Shown one piece after another: positions 12,321 to 23,405 of a stretch of DNA of 64,000 nt (its first letter is position 1; each line of letters opens with the position of its first letter). The position numbers and the translations under genes were made by a program. The stretch comes from Struthidea cinerea (lineage: Eukaryota; Chordata; Aves; Passeriformes; Corcoracidae), in the NCBI GenBank assembly GCA_013397865.1, contig VZTI01002797.1, positions 599,724-663,723 of the forward strand. Direction: 5' to 3'. The notes beneath the pieces are model-generated. The model was not told the DNA's origin. It did no database searches and saw only the letters and a list, made by a program, of their open reading frames with translations.

Positions 12321-13398
12321 TCTGGTTAAAATCTTTCAAACACAAATCAGTTTTTGTTCTGACAGTATTCATGAAAGAATTTTAATATTTCTCCACAAAT
12401 CATCTCGGGAGAAAGTGAAGATTTTGCCATCTCAGTTTTTTCCCTGAGTTTTATTACCCAGCTGTCTAAAAGTTCAGAAGGGATGAGGACAGTTACTGAT
12501 AAAGAAACGCATGTCTCCAAGATCTCTGTGTCTTTTGTTACGACTGGTGCAGGGATTGAAAACATTTATTGGTTTCCTGCAAGTTAGGATCCCACAGTCC
12601 CCCATAACTCTTATTCTGACTGCTTTACAGATGCTGCCTTCTTCAAAATTCAGCCTTGAGAGGGCATGTGTTGTTCCCTGAGATATTTAATGATTTCTGA
12701 GCCCAGGTAGCTGTTTCCACCTGCTATAAAGTTGGATTTGAGCAGCCATCAGCAAGAATCTGCAATTTAACGCCTTGCCAAGGCATTGTTTAATTGCCAG
12801 TAACTCTCTGAACTCAACACTGCAATATTGAGGAATTAGACAGGAGAACAATTTGTGGACAACAAGTAAGTGCTGAAGCCTCTTCCTCTTCAGTTGTCTT
12901 GTCACTTCAAGCTGTCATTCAGAATAGTCCCTCATCTCTCTTCTCCTCCACTGCCTTTGCTGGGCTCACTGCGGATGGGCTAATTAGCTCCTTGTCAGCT
13001 ACTGCCTCCTCCTGAGTCCTGAAAAGCAGAGCTAAAATCAATTTGTCTTTCCAGCAACATCACCCAGGAAAGAAGGAAGGAGAAGGCCGGCAACGGAATG
13101 AGTGGCAGGGAATGGTGAAGCCCCTCAAAGTAATTATACTGAGAGCTTGGGCAAGTTTGTATCAGTTTGATGAGCAGAGTCTGGACTGAATTATTCTATT
13201 TAAACGAGAAAGTGAGACACAAAACAGATTTGCTCGTGGTCAACCATCAGCAGAAAGAGGAGTTCATGGGGAGTTTTTATGGATAACTCCTTTGGCACTG
13301 ATGCATTCAGTACCTTGGTCCCAGTTGTAGGCAGGTCCTTCCTGAGCTCAGGTGAGAGGCCTGAAGTGAAAATCCCACAAAGAAAAGGGATTTCTGCC
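12321..13398. other. unique noncoding block
   Basis: No gene or recognised repeat. Short minus-strand frames at 12347-12905 lack family features. Confidence 0.5.
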
Positions 13399-13498
13399 AC
13401 AGAATCATGGAATTAGGTAATTGCTAAGGTTGGAAAAACTTTGGGTCCTACCTTTGACCGAATACCATCATGCCCACTAAACCATACCACAAAGTGAA
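13399..13498 (-). mobile_element. CR1 LINE, 3' tip of the CATGCCCACTAAACC subfamily
   Basis: Antisense CR1 tip: AGAATCATGGAATTAGG, AAGGTTGGAAAAACTTTG, ATCATGCCCACTAAACCATA and CCACAAAGTG. The motif order fits the subfamily that also occurs at 47742, 51385 and 63682. Confidence 0.8.
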
Positions 13499-15465
13499 TC
13501 ATTTAGGGACCTGAGTATCCCAGAGACCCACCATGAAAGGCAGAATCCCCAGAGAAGCCAACTGAATTCCCCAAAAAACACCTATTTGATATTTTTTTTT
13601 TAATTCCTGAGGAAGTTTTAGAGTTGCCACAACATTAGAGTGCTTTGGGTTGTTGGATTCATCTTGGGGAACTCCATGAGCCCCGAGAATTCTCCAGAGT
13701 TATTTGGGGAAGGAATTTTCTAACAGTCCCCAGACAGACTATATTTTTTAGGGAACACAAGCAATTGGCCACTCCAAGAAAAAAGGCAGTTACATTTCAT
13801 GGAATGTCATATATATAACAAGAAACATTCATTTTTCTCTAGGTGTTTTGCCTCTATTTTTTCCTTCATCCTACAAGTCCTTTGGGAAAGTCACTTCAGG
13901 AAAAAAAAAAAAACTTTGAGGAAATTGCTAATACTGTTTAATACCTGGCTCACCACATCCAGGAAACCTGCTGTGCTATTGCCAGTGAATTTGAAATGGG
14001 TATTAAGTCCAATTTTTGAGATTTCTGCTACTGGAAGTCATTATTCTTAAGCATAAATGTTTTTAAAATGGATGATGTTTATGTGTTTACTTGTTCCCAT
14101 ATTATTTAGCACAAGCCCATTTTCCTCAAAGGAAAACAAAAACCCCTCTTTCCAAAGGCTTCTAAACAGTGATAATTCATATACGGCTTTTCTGGGGCTC
14201 AGTTTGTGGCTGGGTTCACTTACAGCTCAGGGTAACAGAACTGTTCCAGCTTCAAAAAGCAAAATCCTTGTAGACACTCCCAGGGAAGTTCCAAAGCCAA
14301 ATGGGAATTTTGAACTGCTCTGCTCTGTCTGGACCTTGTGGCAAGGCTGCAGGCAGGATTTCCTCCCAGTTCTGACCTTTCTTGGTCACAGATCTTCAGG
14401 TGCTCTTCACCTTCCGGAGGATTTGGCTGTACCACAACAGACAATGTGAGGAAACTACAAAGGGTCACATCCGTCCACCCCTTTCTCAGGTGAAACTTTC
14501 TCCTGTGCCTCATTTAGGTTCTTCTGTGCCCTATTTAGGTACTTCCACAAAAACTTGCAAAGTTGGAAAGAAAGAGACAGGGACATTGAGCTCATGCAAG
14601 ATGCATGGTTGCGTTTGCGAACAGGAATGGAGATTGCCCCACTTATTTCCTCTGGAGAGGTTGAAAGCGCCACACACCCATTTAATCTTATTTTTAACTC
14701 TAAGTGGATGCCTGAATTGCATCGCTTTAAATGGGGAATGAAAAGGCTTTTAGTTTTCTTTCTGAATAGGAAGGAGTCAAGCCCCGAATCTGGGCATTAA
14801 ATTTGAAGGCACTGACAAATAAAGGATGGGATTTATTGTTTTCTTTTTTTTTATTGCTTTGCTTGTTCCTCAGATGTCACTCATTGAGTGTGATACATGG
14901 GATAGGTCCTCATCTTATTTAAGGTCCCAAATTGGACAACCTCCAAAGGCTGCTGGTTCTGTTTTCATTTTTTTGGAGTGCCTGAGGAGTCTCTATAATT
15001 TATAGAAACACAGAATATCTGGTACAAACCCATACTTGGTGAACTGTCAGTCTCCATCTCTCCAGCTTCTCTGGGCCAAGAATTCCTGAGTGTATCCAAA
15101 GTTCTGCCCTGAATTCAGACACCCTGTGCACCTGCCCCTAGATACCCCCAGTCCGTCCTTCTCCCTTTTAGGTCACACACAACCTCCTGGGCAGATGCCA
15201 CCTCAACTTGCGTAAGTCCTGAGGCCTTCCAGGAGGTCCTGAGACCTTTCAGGAGGTCCTGAGATCTTTCAGGAAGCCCTGAGACCTTACAGGGTGAGGT
15301 TCCCATGTAGACCCTAAATTTCAGGTGTCTACAACAGATGTTTCCTCATCTGAGGCAGCTGATTGTGTTCCTGCCCTGGGCAAAGGAGGTGCAGTCAAGA
15401 GAATCAGAGAATTCAGTGCTTCCTCTGGCCCAATCACGAGCCCTCATTTATTTTAGGATAAGATG
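13499..15465. other. unique noncoding block
   Basis: Two kilobases without a supported gene. A 130-codon plus frame at 14057-14449 overlaps open frames on the other strand and shows no domain. The block holds the 20-bp minisatellite at 15215. Confidence 0.5.
15215..15294. repeat. 20-bp minisatellite, four copies
   Basis: Four tandem 20-bp units of the form GGTCCTGAGACCTTTCAGGA. Copies differ at one to four positions, with copies 2 and 3 the most alike. A TCCTGAGACC core is kept in most of them. Confidence 0.95.
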
Positions 15466-15732
15466 AATCATGGAATGGTTGGGATTGAAAGGGACCTTCA
15501 AGACCACATAGTTCCAACCACCCTGTCACAGGCAGGGACAACCAGCCCACGTTGTTCCAAGCTCCATCCAACCTATCTCTGAATATTTCCAGGGATGGGA
15601 CAGCTACAGCTTTTCTGGGAAACTTCTGCCAGGGCCTCACCACCCTCACAGGGAAGAATTTTTTCCTAAAATCCAGTCTAACCCTGCCCTCTCTCAATTT
15701 AAAGCCTTCCCACCTTGTCCTATCATACCTTT
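15466..15732 (-). mobile_element. CR1 LINE, 3' fragment
   Basis: Antisense CR1 of about 265 bp with AATCATGGAATGGTTGGGAT at the tip, then CAGGCAGGGACAACC, a decayed CCAACCTATCTCTGAATATT segment, and CCTCACAGGGAAGAATTTTT. It lies inside a 271-codon minus frame (15434-16249), which is therefore not a gene. Confidence 0.94.
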
Positions 15733-15949
15733 TAAGAAGTAAAGGACAAAACCTCTTCTCCTGACATCTGTTCATTACATTCCAGAAGTCCATGACTTCC
15801 TTCCCTGTTTCATTTATGTGAGAAATGTGGATGTTGCCTTTTAAGAAACTCTGCCCACATCCCTGTGAAAAGCACGACTTTTCAGATTCCTTCAGGTACT
15901 TCCTGCTCTTGCAATTTGAGCATGATGGGACCCCCTTCAAGAAGGAATT

Positions 15950-16015
15950 TTGAAGGCTTCCAGGGATGGCGATTACACGACTTCCCTGGGAGCCTGTTCC
16001 CATGCTTATCCACTC
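15950..16015 (-). mobile_element. CR1 LINE scrap
   Basis: A short internal CR1 match in the same orientation as the 15466 copy: TTCCAGGGATGGCGATTACA, then TTCCCTGGGAGCCTGTTCC. It may be a separate old insertion or the detached 5' part of the neighbouring copy. Confidence 0.6.
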
Positions 16016-17469
16016 TTTCAGGGCACATGGAAAGCTGTGAGACATTGGGGCCAGTCCAGATTGGTCATAAACCAACCTCTGACAGCTGTGACCCAGCTCG
16101 TCTTTCATTCCCAGGACAGTGCAGCAGCTGGATGGAGCAGGAGGATCAGTCCTGCACAACTGTAATTTATGCCTTGACATAATTGGGGGGAATCTGTGCA
16201 ATTTATTATTTTTCTGCTGCAGATGTGACCTGTTCGAGCAGGACCCCACGTTTTGGAAACTGAATTGTCTGACTGACTTTGTGGATTATTCTTTCTCCAA
16301 ACCTTGTGTTCGGTGTCTAAACTAGAAAGACATATTTTGATTTCTTTTTGCTTTATTTAAGTTATGATAAAATACACATTTTGCACGGAGAAGGGAAAGT
16401 AAATGAACGAGGCAGAACTCTCAAGGAATATTCCCTGGCTGCAGCAACTATTTCAGTGCTGGAATAGCTGGAATGTTACAGCTTCCCTCCTCTGAATGGG
16501 TCTCAAAATCTCCAAATCACTCCAGTTTCATGGTATTTCTAAACAAGAAATACTAAAAATACCGTGATTATTGGTTAATAAAGAGATATTTGATAGCTAT
16601 AATATGGCAGCTTTGGCAGTTCCAGGACTTCACAGTGCTCTGTTTTCACAATGCAGAACACAAAAATGCTCCTGGTCTAAACATGTGAACCCCAAATCCT
16701 CTCACAAAGCAAAGAAAAATCCAAAACAATCCTGGCCAAATGGGTGAGCAGCCACCGGTGGATTTTTTAGGCACCTCTTTGTAAGATTTTTGTACCTTCA
16801 AGCCCTTTGTTACACATTTTAATCTCAAATTCCAGCTAATAATGAAAGTCATATCCCTTCTCGGTGTATCCAGAAAAAACTCTTCCCACTCTTTCCTTCT
16901 CACCACTAGGCCCAACCAAGCAAACCCACTCTGATCTGAGAGACTCTTGCCAAGAGCAGCAGATGGAGGGTCACCAAATGTGCTGTGTTTGCAAGCTTTT
17001 TTTCTCCCCTCTTTGGTGTTATCTTTCCCTCTTCTAACATTTGACAGAAACCAGTGTGAAAAAGAGGACAGGAAAACACGGTGGTGTTCAGGCATCTTTG
17101 GTGCTGTGAATAAGAAATTTTATGGTGCTGCAGAGACAAAGGTCACCCTCCCTTCCTGTCTCCCACCTCCATTTACATTACAAATCTCTCCCTCATGTAT
17201 AAATTGAGCAGTGCTTCTTACCAGTAACCTCCTTTCTTCAGAAAGGTTTTCAGCTGCCTTGTTTAAAACTGGATATTCACAAACTACCAGGAGGTTTCGT
17301 CTTGTTTTTCTAAAGGTGTGCGAATAAATTACCACAACTGAGGTGGAGCAGGCAGCACACAGGGACCTGGGAGTGGGAGGTGGATGCCACAAGCTCCCTC
17401 TCATGCTGTGCTCTGAGCTGATGTTGGCTCATCTCTTAGGCTTCTATTCCAACAAAAACTGGGATTTTT

Positions 17470-17522
17470 TGTTGTTATTGTCATTTTTATTATTGTTGTT
17501 ATTATTATTATTATTATTATTT
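17470..17522. repeat. (TTA)n/(TTG)n microsatellite
   Basis: T-rich trinucleotide tract mixing GTT and ATT units, ending in about eight pure ATT units. Confidence 0.95.
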
Positions 17523-17969
17523 CCTGGTAATGTTTTGTAAGTCACAGCAACAACACGATAGCAGCAAGTTCGGCCTACTCAACATCATGTAAATATTTTC
17601 CCGTGGGAAATGAGATAGAAAATTCATGCCCACAGATTTCCAAAGGTCACTTAGGCAGCAGCGTTTGAACACCAGCAATCTGCATCCCTGCTGCCGCCAG
17701 CAATAATTCCTGCTTAGGTGCTCACCAGGCATGGAGAACATGGGAAGTGAGGTGTGTAATGGGGATGGCAGAGGGATGGAGATGGGGCACAGGAGACCAA
17801 GGCACCAAAGAGGAGAGGTGAGAAAGGGCAGAGGCACAGCAAGGAGAGTTCTTCAGACACAGATTTGGGTGGTCTGAAGTTATGCTAAAGGCACTTCCCA
17901 AAACGCTCATCTACAGATGTCACTGTTGTTCTGCTCCAGGGCATTTTGCTTTTTTTGGAAAAATCAAAC

Positions 17970-18006
17970 AATCATGGAATGGTTGGGTGGAAAGGACCTC
18001 CAAGAG
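17970..18006 (-). mobile_element. CR1 LINE tip, outer part of nested pair (left half)
   Basis: Antisense CR1 tip AATCATGGAATGGTTGGGTG through GAAAGGACCTCCAAGAG. It breaks off where the usual ATCATCCAG segment should follow. The missing continuation reappears at 18112 after a sense CR1, so these two pieces look like one element split by an insertion. Confidence 0.8.
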
Positions 18007-18111
18007 GCCCAGGGTGGGATTTGTGGAGTATCCTGTGCAGGGCCAGGAGTTGGACTTGATGATCCTGATGGGTCCATTCCAGCAAATACTATAATTTTGT
18101 GATTCCATGAT
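18007..18111 (+). mobile_element. CR1 LINE tip, inserted inside an antisense CR1
   Basis: Sense CR1 end of the subfamily with GTGCAGGGCCAGGAGTTGGA, CTTGATGATCCTGATGGGTC and a TTTTGTGATTCCATGAT tail. It interrupts the antisense copy on either side, which makes it the younger of the two. Confidence 0.85.
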
Positions 18112-18149
18112 CATTCAGATCCAACCCCTGCCATGGGCAGGGACAACTT
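18112..18149 (-). mobile_element. CR1 LINE tip, outer part of nested pair (right half)
   Basis: Antisense piece CAGATCCAACCCCTGCCATG then GGCAGGGACAACTT. In a normal CR1 this directly follows the segment that ends at 18006. Confidence 0.78.
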
Positions 18150-18287
18150 GGAAGTATTGAAGGCTGGGCTGGATGGGGTTTGGAGCAACCTGGTCTAGTG
18201 GAAGGTGTCCCTGTCCATGGCAGGGGGTTGGAACTGGATGATCTTTAAGGTCCCCTCCAACTCAAACCATTCCATGATTCTGTGATC
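18150..18287 (+). mobile_element. CR1 LINE, 3' tip
   Basis: Sense CR1 beginning GGAAGTATTGAAGGCTGGG, with TGGAGCAACCTGGTCTAGTG, GTTGGAACTGGATGATC and a CATTCCATGATTCTGTGA tail. It abuts the preceding antisense fragment with no spacer. Confidence 0.93.
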
Positions 18288-21200
18288 CTTTTTCGGAGTT
18301 CCCCGTGGAGGAGGAGGCTTTGCACTCTATATCCTTTGCCTGATTTATTTTGAAAACACTTTGCTTTGCCAGGGTTTCTTTCAGCTGACACATTTTATTT
18401 TCTCCATTGACTCTGATTTACATTTTCTACTCATGCAACAACTTGTGCACTTCTTTATGTTATCCATCCTTTGTCTTTAAGGCTGTTTATTTGTGATCTA
18501 TTGCCATCAGTCCTTCTGAAGCAGATTGAAAACAGACGGCAAACAGAAGAGCCTGTCAAAGAGGAAAACCTTTAGCCTTCTTTAGCTGGGTGGAGAATTT
18601 TGGCTTGAAGGTGGTAAAATTAAAGTGGGTTTGTGTGTGCATGTGACTGATGTTAGATCCTCTTCTCTGTGTTCCTGAACACTGGAGAAGTGGAAATAAT
18701 TCCTCCTGAATTTGCAGGGATCAATGCACAAAGAGACACAGAGCACTGAGTGGTGGTCCTGGGCCACAAGAATCAAGATGGGTGGAAGGTGCTGACACAC
18801 AGACTCGAATATCTCTGTAAAAATAATTTAAAATATCTCTGTAAGATTCATTTTAAGGTTTTCTTTAAGCAGGTCCTGCACCTGAAGTACCTAAGAGTGT
18901 ACCTAAGTGTGTTTGAACAGTGTGAAAATGTCACAGTATTTTGGGGGATACAAATCTCTGCTTTTCAGCAGGCCCTCTGGCAAAGCACAGCACAAAGGAC
19001 AGAAACCCCGCATCGCTGCTGTGAAATGAGTCATTACTTCAACCACTTTTGGGCTGGGAAATGGAAGCTCAGACTTGTTCAGAGTGAGGAGCTTCAAGAC
19101 CATGCCAGTAACCAGGATGAGTTGGATAAAACCTGGTTCTCCCTTCCTAAAGTCCTGACAAAGAGCTTTCACCTCCCTCCACGTAAGTTTTTAAATAATG
19201 TCAATATTGAAATAACATCCAGGCTTCCCTGCCAGGTTTCCTTTCAGGTTTTTTTCCTCCCTCTCTCCTTTTCTCTCTTGACAAAGGCTCATTTGGTTTA
19301 TTAAAATAATGCAATGGAACTTTTAGAATTTTTTTTTTTCCAACTGATGTAAGGAGAGGAAAAAACCCTCAAATTTTGTGACTTTTTGCCTTTTGGAGGG
19401 AAGTATAGAAAGTTCCAAGTCACCTACACTGGAGTCAGGACTCCATCTTTTTTCACACAGATAAAGTACCACAGATTGGGCTCAAATATTTTCCTATACA
19501 TGGTCAGTTCCAGGCATCAGCCTTTTGTAGCACTTTTTTTCCAGATAACCACTTTGCACTGAACATTCTCCAAGTCCCTCTAGCATGGGAAATAGTTGTG
19601 TAAGGAAAAGAGGTTCAGCATTGCTCACAATTCTTAATTTTTCCTGATAAAAAATAAGTGCTGCCTCCATCGGAATGTAGTGGCTCCACATGAAATCATG
19701 GATGATTTCGGTGCTCCATGTTATGTCCCAAAGTCCTTTCAAGCTTTAATTTTCTATTTATAAAGGACACAATAATTAAGTTCCTTCCCAAAACCAAAGG
19801 ATTTTGCTATCAAACATTGCATTTTTCTGCAGAAAGGAATTATTTGCAGACAAAACAACTCCTGAAACAACTTAGTGGTTGCAGGGACTTCCCACCATGG
19901 GTGCACACTACAGCCTGACCTCAGTGTGACATCCATAATTCCCTTCCTGCCTCTCACCCTGCTACCATCCTGAGGTGGCTTCTGAGTGCAGCTCCAGGTG
20001 TTGGTTTTCCAAAGGCAGAGAGCTCAACACTCCCATATCCTGAACGGGGCCCTTTGTTCTGGATTGGGAAAATCCTGCTTTGCCAAACGATGACCCAAGC
20101 ACGTGGAGTCTGATTCGCTCTGTTGACAAAGTGGGAATGCAGGGAGAGGGATTAATTTGAATTTGAAAAGTAGAGGATCATTTGGTGCTAATCCAGCCTC
20201 CCCCATACTGAAATGAGATATTTGGATTTCAGTGTCAGGTGCCCATCCGGGCTGGCTGCCTCCTGCTGACTTGCTGGGAATGGAAATCCCTCTTTACTTC
20301 AGTCCTGACACAGGCATGGAAATATTTTCTAGTGGAAAGCCAGGGAAGATCTAGGAACTAGGAAATCTTCCACTTTTTTATTCCATGGGAGATTTAAACC
20401 CGCTTCCTAGCTCGGATCCAGCCTGCGATGACATTGCAAACCTGCCTAAGAGCATTAGTCAGAATGCCAGCATTTATCCACTCAGCAATGACTCCTAATT
20501 CCCATTACAGGCAAATCCCCATCTCTCGCTGCAGCTTGATTACAACGGTGATTAATTTGAAAGTCAACATATTTACCCAAAATACAACATCATTAAAAAG
20601 ACTAAACATAAACCTGCATATTTACAAATATCTTAACCTGACGTGATTAAAACAAACAGCCTCCTCTCTGCTTGTTTGGATCCAGGCAGATGAGCCCAGC
20701 TTCTCTCCCACCTTTATATTTTCATGTCGATAGATGGCACTAGTATTTTCTGAATTTTTCACTACAACATTAGATTTCCTTATGATACCTCCTGCCCGCA
20801 CTTGGAATTTCAAAGGATGGAATTGCTCATTTCCAAGGGGATATTTTATCCTTAGTAAATATATAATATCACTCCAGTTTGGCTCTCAGCAAGGAAATCT
20901 TTGCATACTTCATAAAGCTTCGATGCCATGAGACTGGTTTTTTCCCATTGTGAAAACAAAATGAATTTAAAGTTTTCATTTCCGTACTGATGGGAGAGTT
21001 CACCAGGAAAACCCTGTAGGATCTCTGTATAGGGTGCCTTAAAAATCCTATGGCTTTTACTCCATCGTCACAGTGAAAATAGAAAGACATTGCTCCTTTT
21101 CAATTATATTTTTATTTGAAGAATGAGCAGTGGTTTGCATGAAAAGCAGAGATATTAAGAACTGTGAATAAGATTCTCAGTTTGTTTTACTCTACCCTCA

Positions 21201-21645
21201 CAAATTCAGGAAGTGGTGAAGCTTCCCTTTTCATACCAGCTCAGCTTTTCTAATTAAACCTACTCTTCAGAAAAATATATTTTAACATTCAAGCAGATGT
21301 TCTTGTCTCTGTCAGTGCAGAGTCCTCTTGAATTAAAGTGAAAATTCAGCTGGTCATTGTCATCCCAAATGATTTTTAGTCTCATTTGCCTGTGCTTAGA
21401 GAGGCTGTTGTTGTGAACATCTCCTTCATGGTGGGTGAATCAATGGATTTGGATGTCAGGGGTACCAAGAGTAAACAGGGCACAGATTCAGTTTCCTGTC
21501 TTGCCAGAGAACCTTTGTAGGAGCATTGTCAAGCCAAAATGAAAAGTTTGCTGTCCTAGTTCCTCAGATGTTCATAAGAGCGATTTCTTCAACTTTTGAG
21601 GTTACAGTGGGGACAAAGATAATTGCAGGAATTCTTTTCCTATTT
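18288..21645. other. unique noncoding block
   Basis: No gene is supported in 3.4 kb. The longest plus frame of the window outside CR1 (18750-19304, 184 codons) lies here but shows no domain. From about 20400 to 20730 the sequence has a conserved-element texture: low repetition and homeodomain-like ATTA cores such as GTGATTAATTTGAAAG. Confidence 0.5.
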
Positions 21646-21910
21646 CATAGAATCATGGAATGATCTGGGTTGGAAAAAACCTTAAAGACCACTTTGTTCC
21701 AACCCTTCCATTAGATCAGGTTGCTCCAAGCCCCATCCAACCCGGCTTTGAACACTTGCAGGGATGAAGCAGCCACAGAATTCCTGCACAACCAGTGCCA
21801 GGGCCTCGCCACCCTCACAGGGAAGAATTTCTTGTGTTATCCCATCTAAGTCTACTCTCCTTCCTCTTAAAGCCATTCCCCCTTGTCCTGTCCCTGGGGT
21901 GCTTTGCCAC
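21646..21910 (-). mobile_element. CR1 LINE, 3' fragment
   Basis: Antisense CR1, about 265 bp, from a CATAGAATCATGGAATGA tip through CCAAGCCCCATCCAACCCGG, AGGGCCTCGCCACCCTCACA and CATTCCCCCTTGTCCTGTCC. Confidence 0.95.
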
Positions 21911-22767
21911 ACGTGCCACACATTGAACAGGATTCAAAGGGAACTTAGGTGAATCCATCAGCCGTGGAGTCTGATTAATAAACATGGAAATCTCCTGATA
22001 TCCACATATTGGCCACGCTCCCAGTCCATAGGGGTTTAGGGAACAGCCACAAGTTGAATCAATGGCAGGTCAGCAATGGGAAAGTTCCCCTCGTGTTTTT
22101 CTGAGATAACATCAGGTCATGACTAAGGAATTATGGTGGGAACCCAAAGGAACAAGCGAGCCCTAAACCCCACGAAGCTTATTCTCCTCAGATCTCTGTA
22201 TTACAGACAGATATGTTTAACTCTGGCAGGTAACTGTCAGCTGGCCCGGGGCAGCAGCATTTTGCTGTTGCGATTTTATGCCCTTAACAATCGTGGTACC
22301 TCTATTTACGAACACAGAACTAATTAACATGCCGGTTAAAGCACCTGGGTTTTGACACAGGGGCAAGGAGGAAGTGCAGAAATCAAACCACTACAATTAA
22401 TTATGTTTGCTTCTCAGAGCAAGGCACTGGTGTCCTGGGATTTTCTGCCTGTCTTCATTCCCTTTGTTCATCTCCCTCCTTGGTAATAATGCAACACTTG
22501 TAGAAATTAATTTGGTGGAAATTGATTAAAGGTGGACATTGTTTGCTCAGGAAGGTAATTGTCTCTGACACCTGGCGATGGGAAAGATGTGCACACAGAG
22601 ATGCAGGAAGGTGCATGTTAATCTTCTCCTCTTGAGCTGGAAGTGTAAGGAGGTGAATCAAGGGGGTGATCTCAGCCAGAAAACATGGAAAGGAAGAGAA
22701 ATAAAATGAAGCTTACATGGAAGGAAAGTGAGTTCAGCAGCAGAATCCAGCAAGAGAGAGAGAATTA
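21911..22767. other. unique noncoding block, conserved-element-like
   Basis: No repeat or gene is recognised. The 22130-22420 part is rich in evenly spaced AATTA, TTAAT and TTAAC words with CpGs retained, a texture common in conserved developmental enhancers. This is a resemblance only. Confidence 0.45.
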
Positions 22768-23018
22768 TCACAGAATCACAGGATCAGAGAATGGTTTGGG
22801 TTGGAAGGGACCTTCAAGACTGTCCAGTTGCAACTCTCTTGGGCAGGGACACCTTCTAACCAGACCAGGTTGCTCAGGGCCTTTAACTCTTCCAGGGATG
22901 GGGCAGCCACAGATTCTCTGGAAAGCTTCTTCAAGTGTCTCTCTATCCTTACAGGAAAGGTTTTCCTCCTAATATCTAACTTAATTCTGTGCTCTTTCAG
23001 TTTAAAGCCTTGTCCTAC
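22768..23018 (-). mobile_element. CR1 LINE, 3' fragment
   Basis: Antisense CR1 of about 250 bp: ATCACAGAATCACAGGATCA tip, TTGGAAGGGACCTTCAAGAC, GATGGGGCAGCCACAG, ATCCTTACAGGAAAGG and TCCTAATATCTAAC. About 20 bp are missing between CAGACCAGGTTGCTC and CTTCCAGGG. Confidence 0.94.
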
Positions 23019-23283
23019 CACTAATTCCATAAATCTAAAGGATTATGCCTGACTGAGCCAACTCAGTGAAATTCCACTCACACTGTATTACATATTTGGG
23101 TCTAATTTCCGGGCATTAATATTTCCTGTAATTAGAGATTTGACTCTGGTCTTCCTTCCTCCTCCAGTATGTGCAGGTAAAACTGTCCAGGGAATGAACA
23201 GTCAACGTCAAACACATCCTGAGGTTCCTCCTGTTACAATTCGAGTGAGAACAGGTATTTATTTAGTTATTTAGTTATCCAGC
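23019..23283. other. unique noncoding spacer
   Basis: AT-rich spacer between CR1 copies. A small TTATTTAGTTATTTAGTTAT duplication sits at about 23258. Confidence 0.5.
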
Positions 23284-23405
23284 CAGTCTGGAAGGGGCTC
23301 TGAGCAACCTGGTCTAGTGGAAGGTGTCCCTGCCCATGGAAAGGGGTTGGAATGAGATGATCTTTGAGGTCCCTTCCAACCCAAACCATTTGAGGATTCT
23401 GTGAT
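23284..23405 (+). mobile_element. CR1 LINE, 3' tip
   Basis: Sense CR1 end: GTCTGGAAGGGGCTCTGAGC, CAACCTGGTCTAGTGGAAGG, GGGGTTGGAATGAGATGATC, CCTTCCAACCCAAACCATTT and GATTCTGTGA. Confidence 0.95.

Larger units (their letters stand above)
15733..17969. other. mostly unique noncoding block
   Basis: No gene supported. Around 15950-16015 a second antisense CR1 scrap is visible (GAAGGCTTCCAGGGATGGCG, then GGGAGCCTGTTCCCATGC). A TTA/TTG microsatellite lies at 17470-17522. The remaining sequence, including AT-rich DNA at 16320-16640, is unremarkable. Confidence 0.5.

Noticed and set aside
15434..16249. 271-codon minus-strand open frame, the longest in the window
   Set aside because: It runs through the antisense CR1 at 15466-15732 and a CR1 scrap at 15950. 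The rest shows no domain, so it is a repeat-borne frame.
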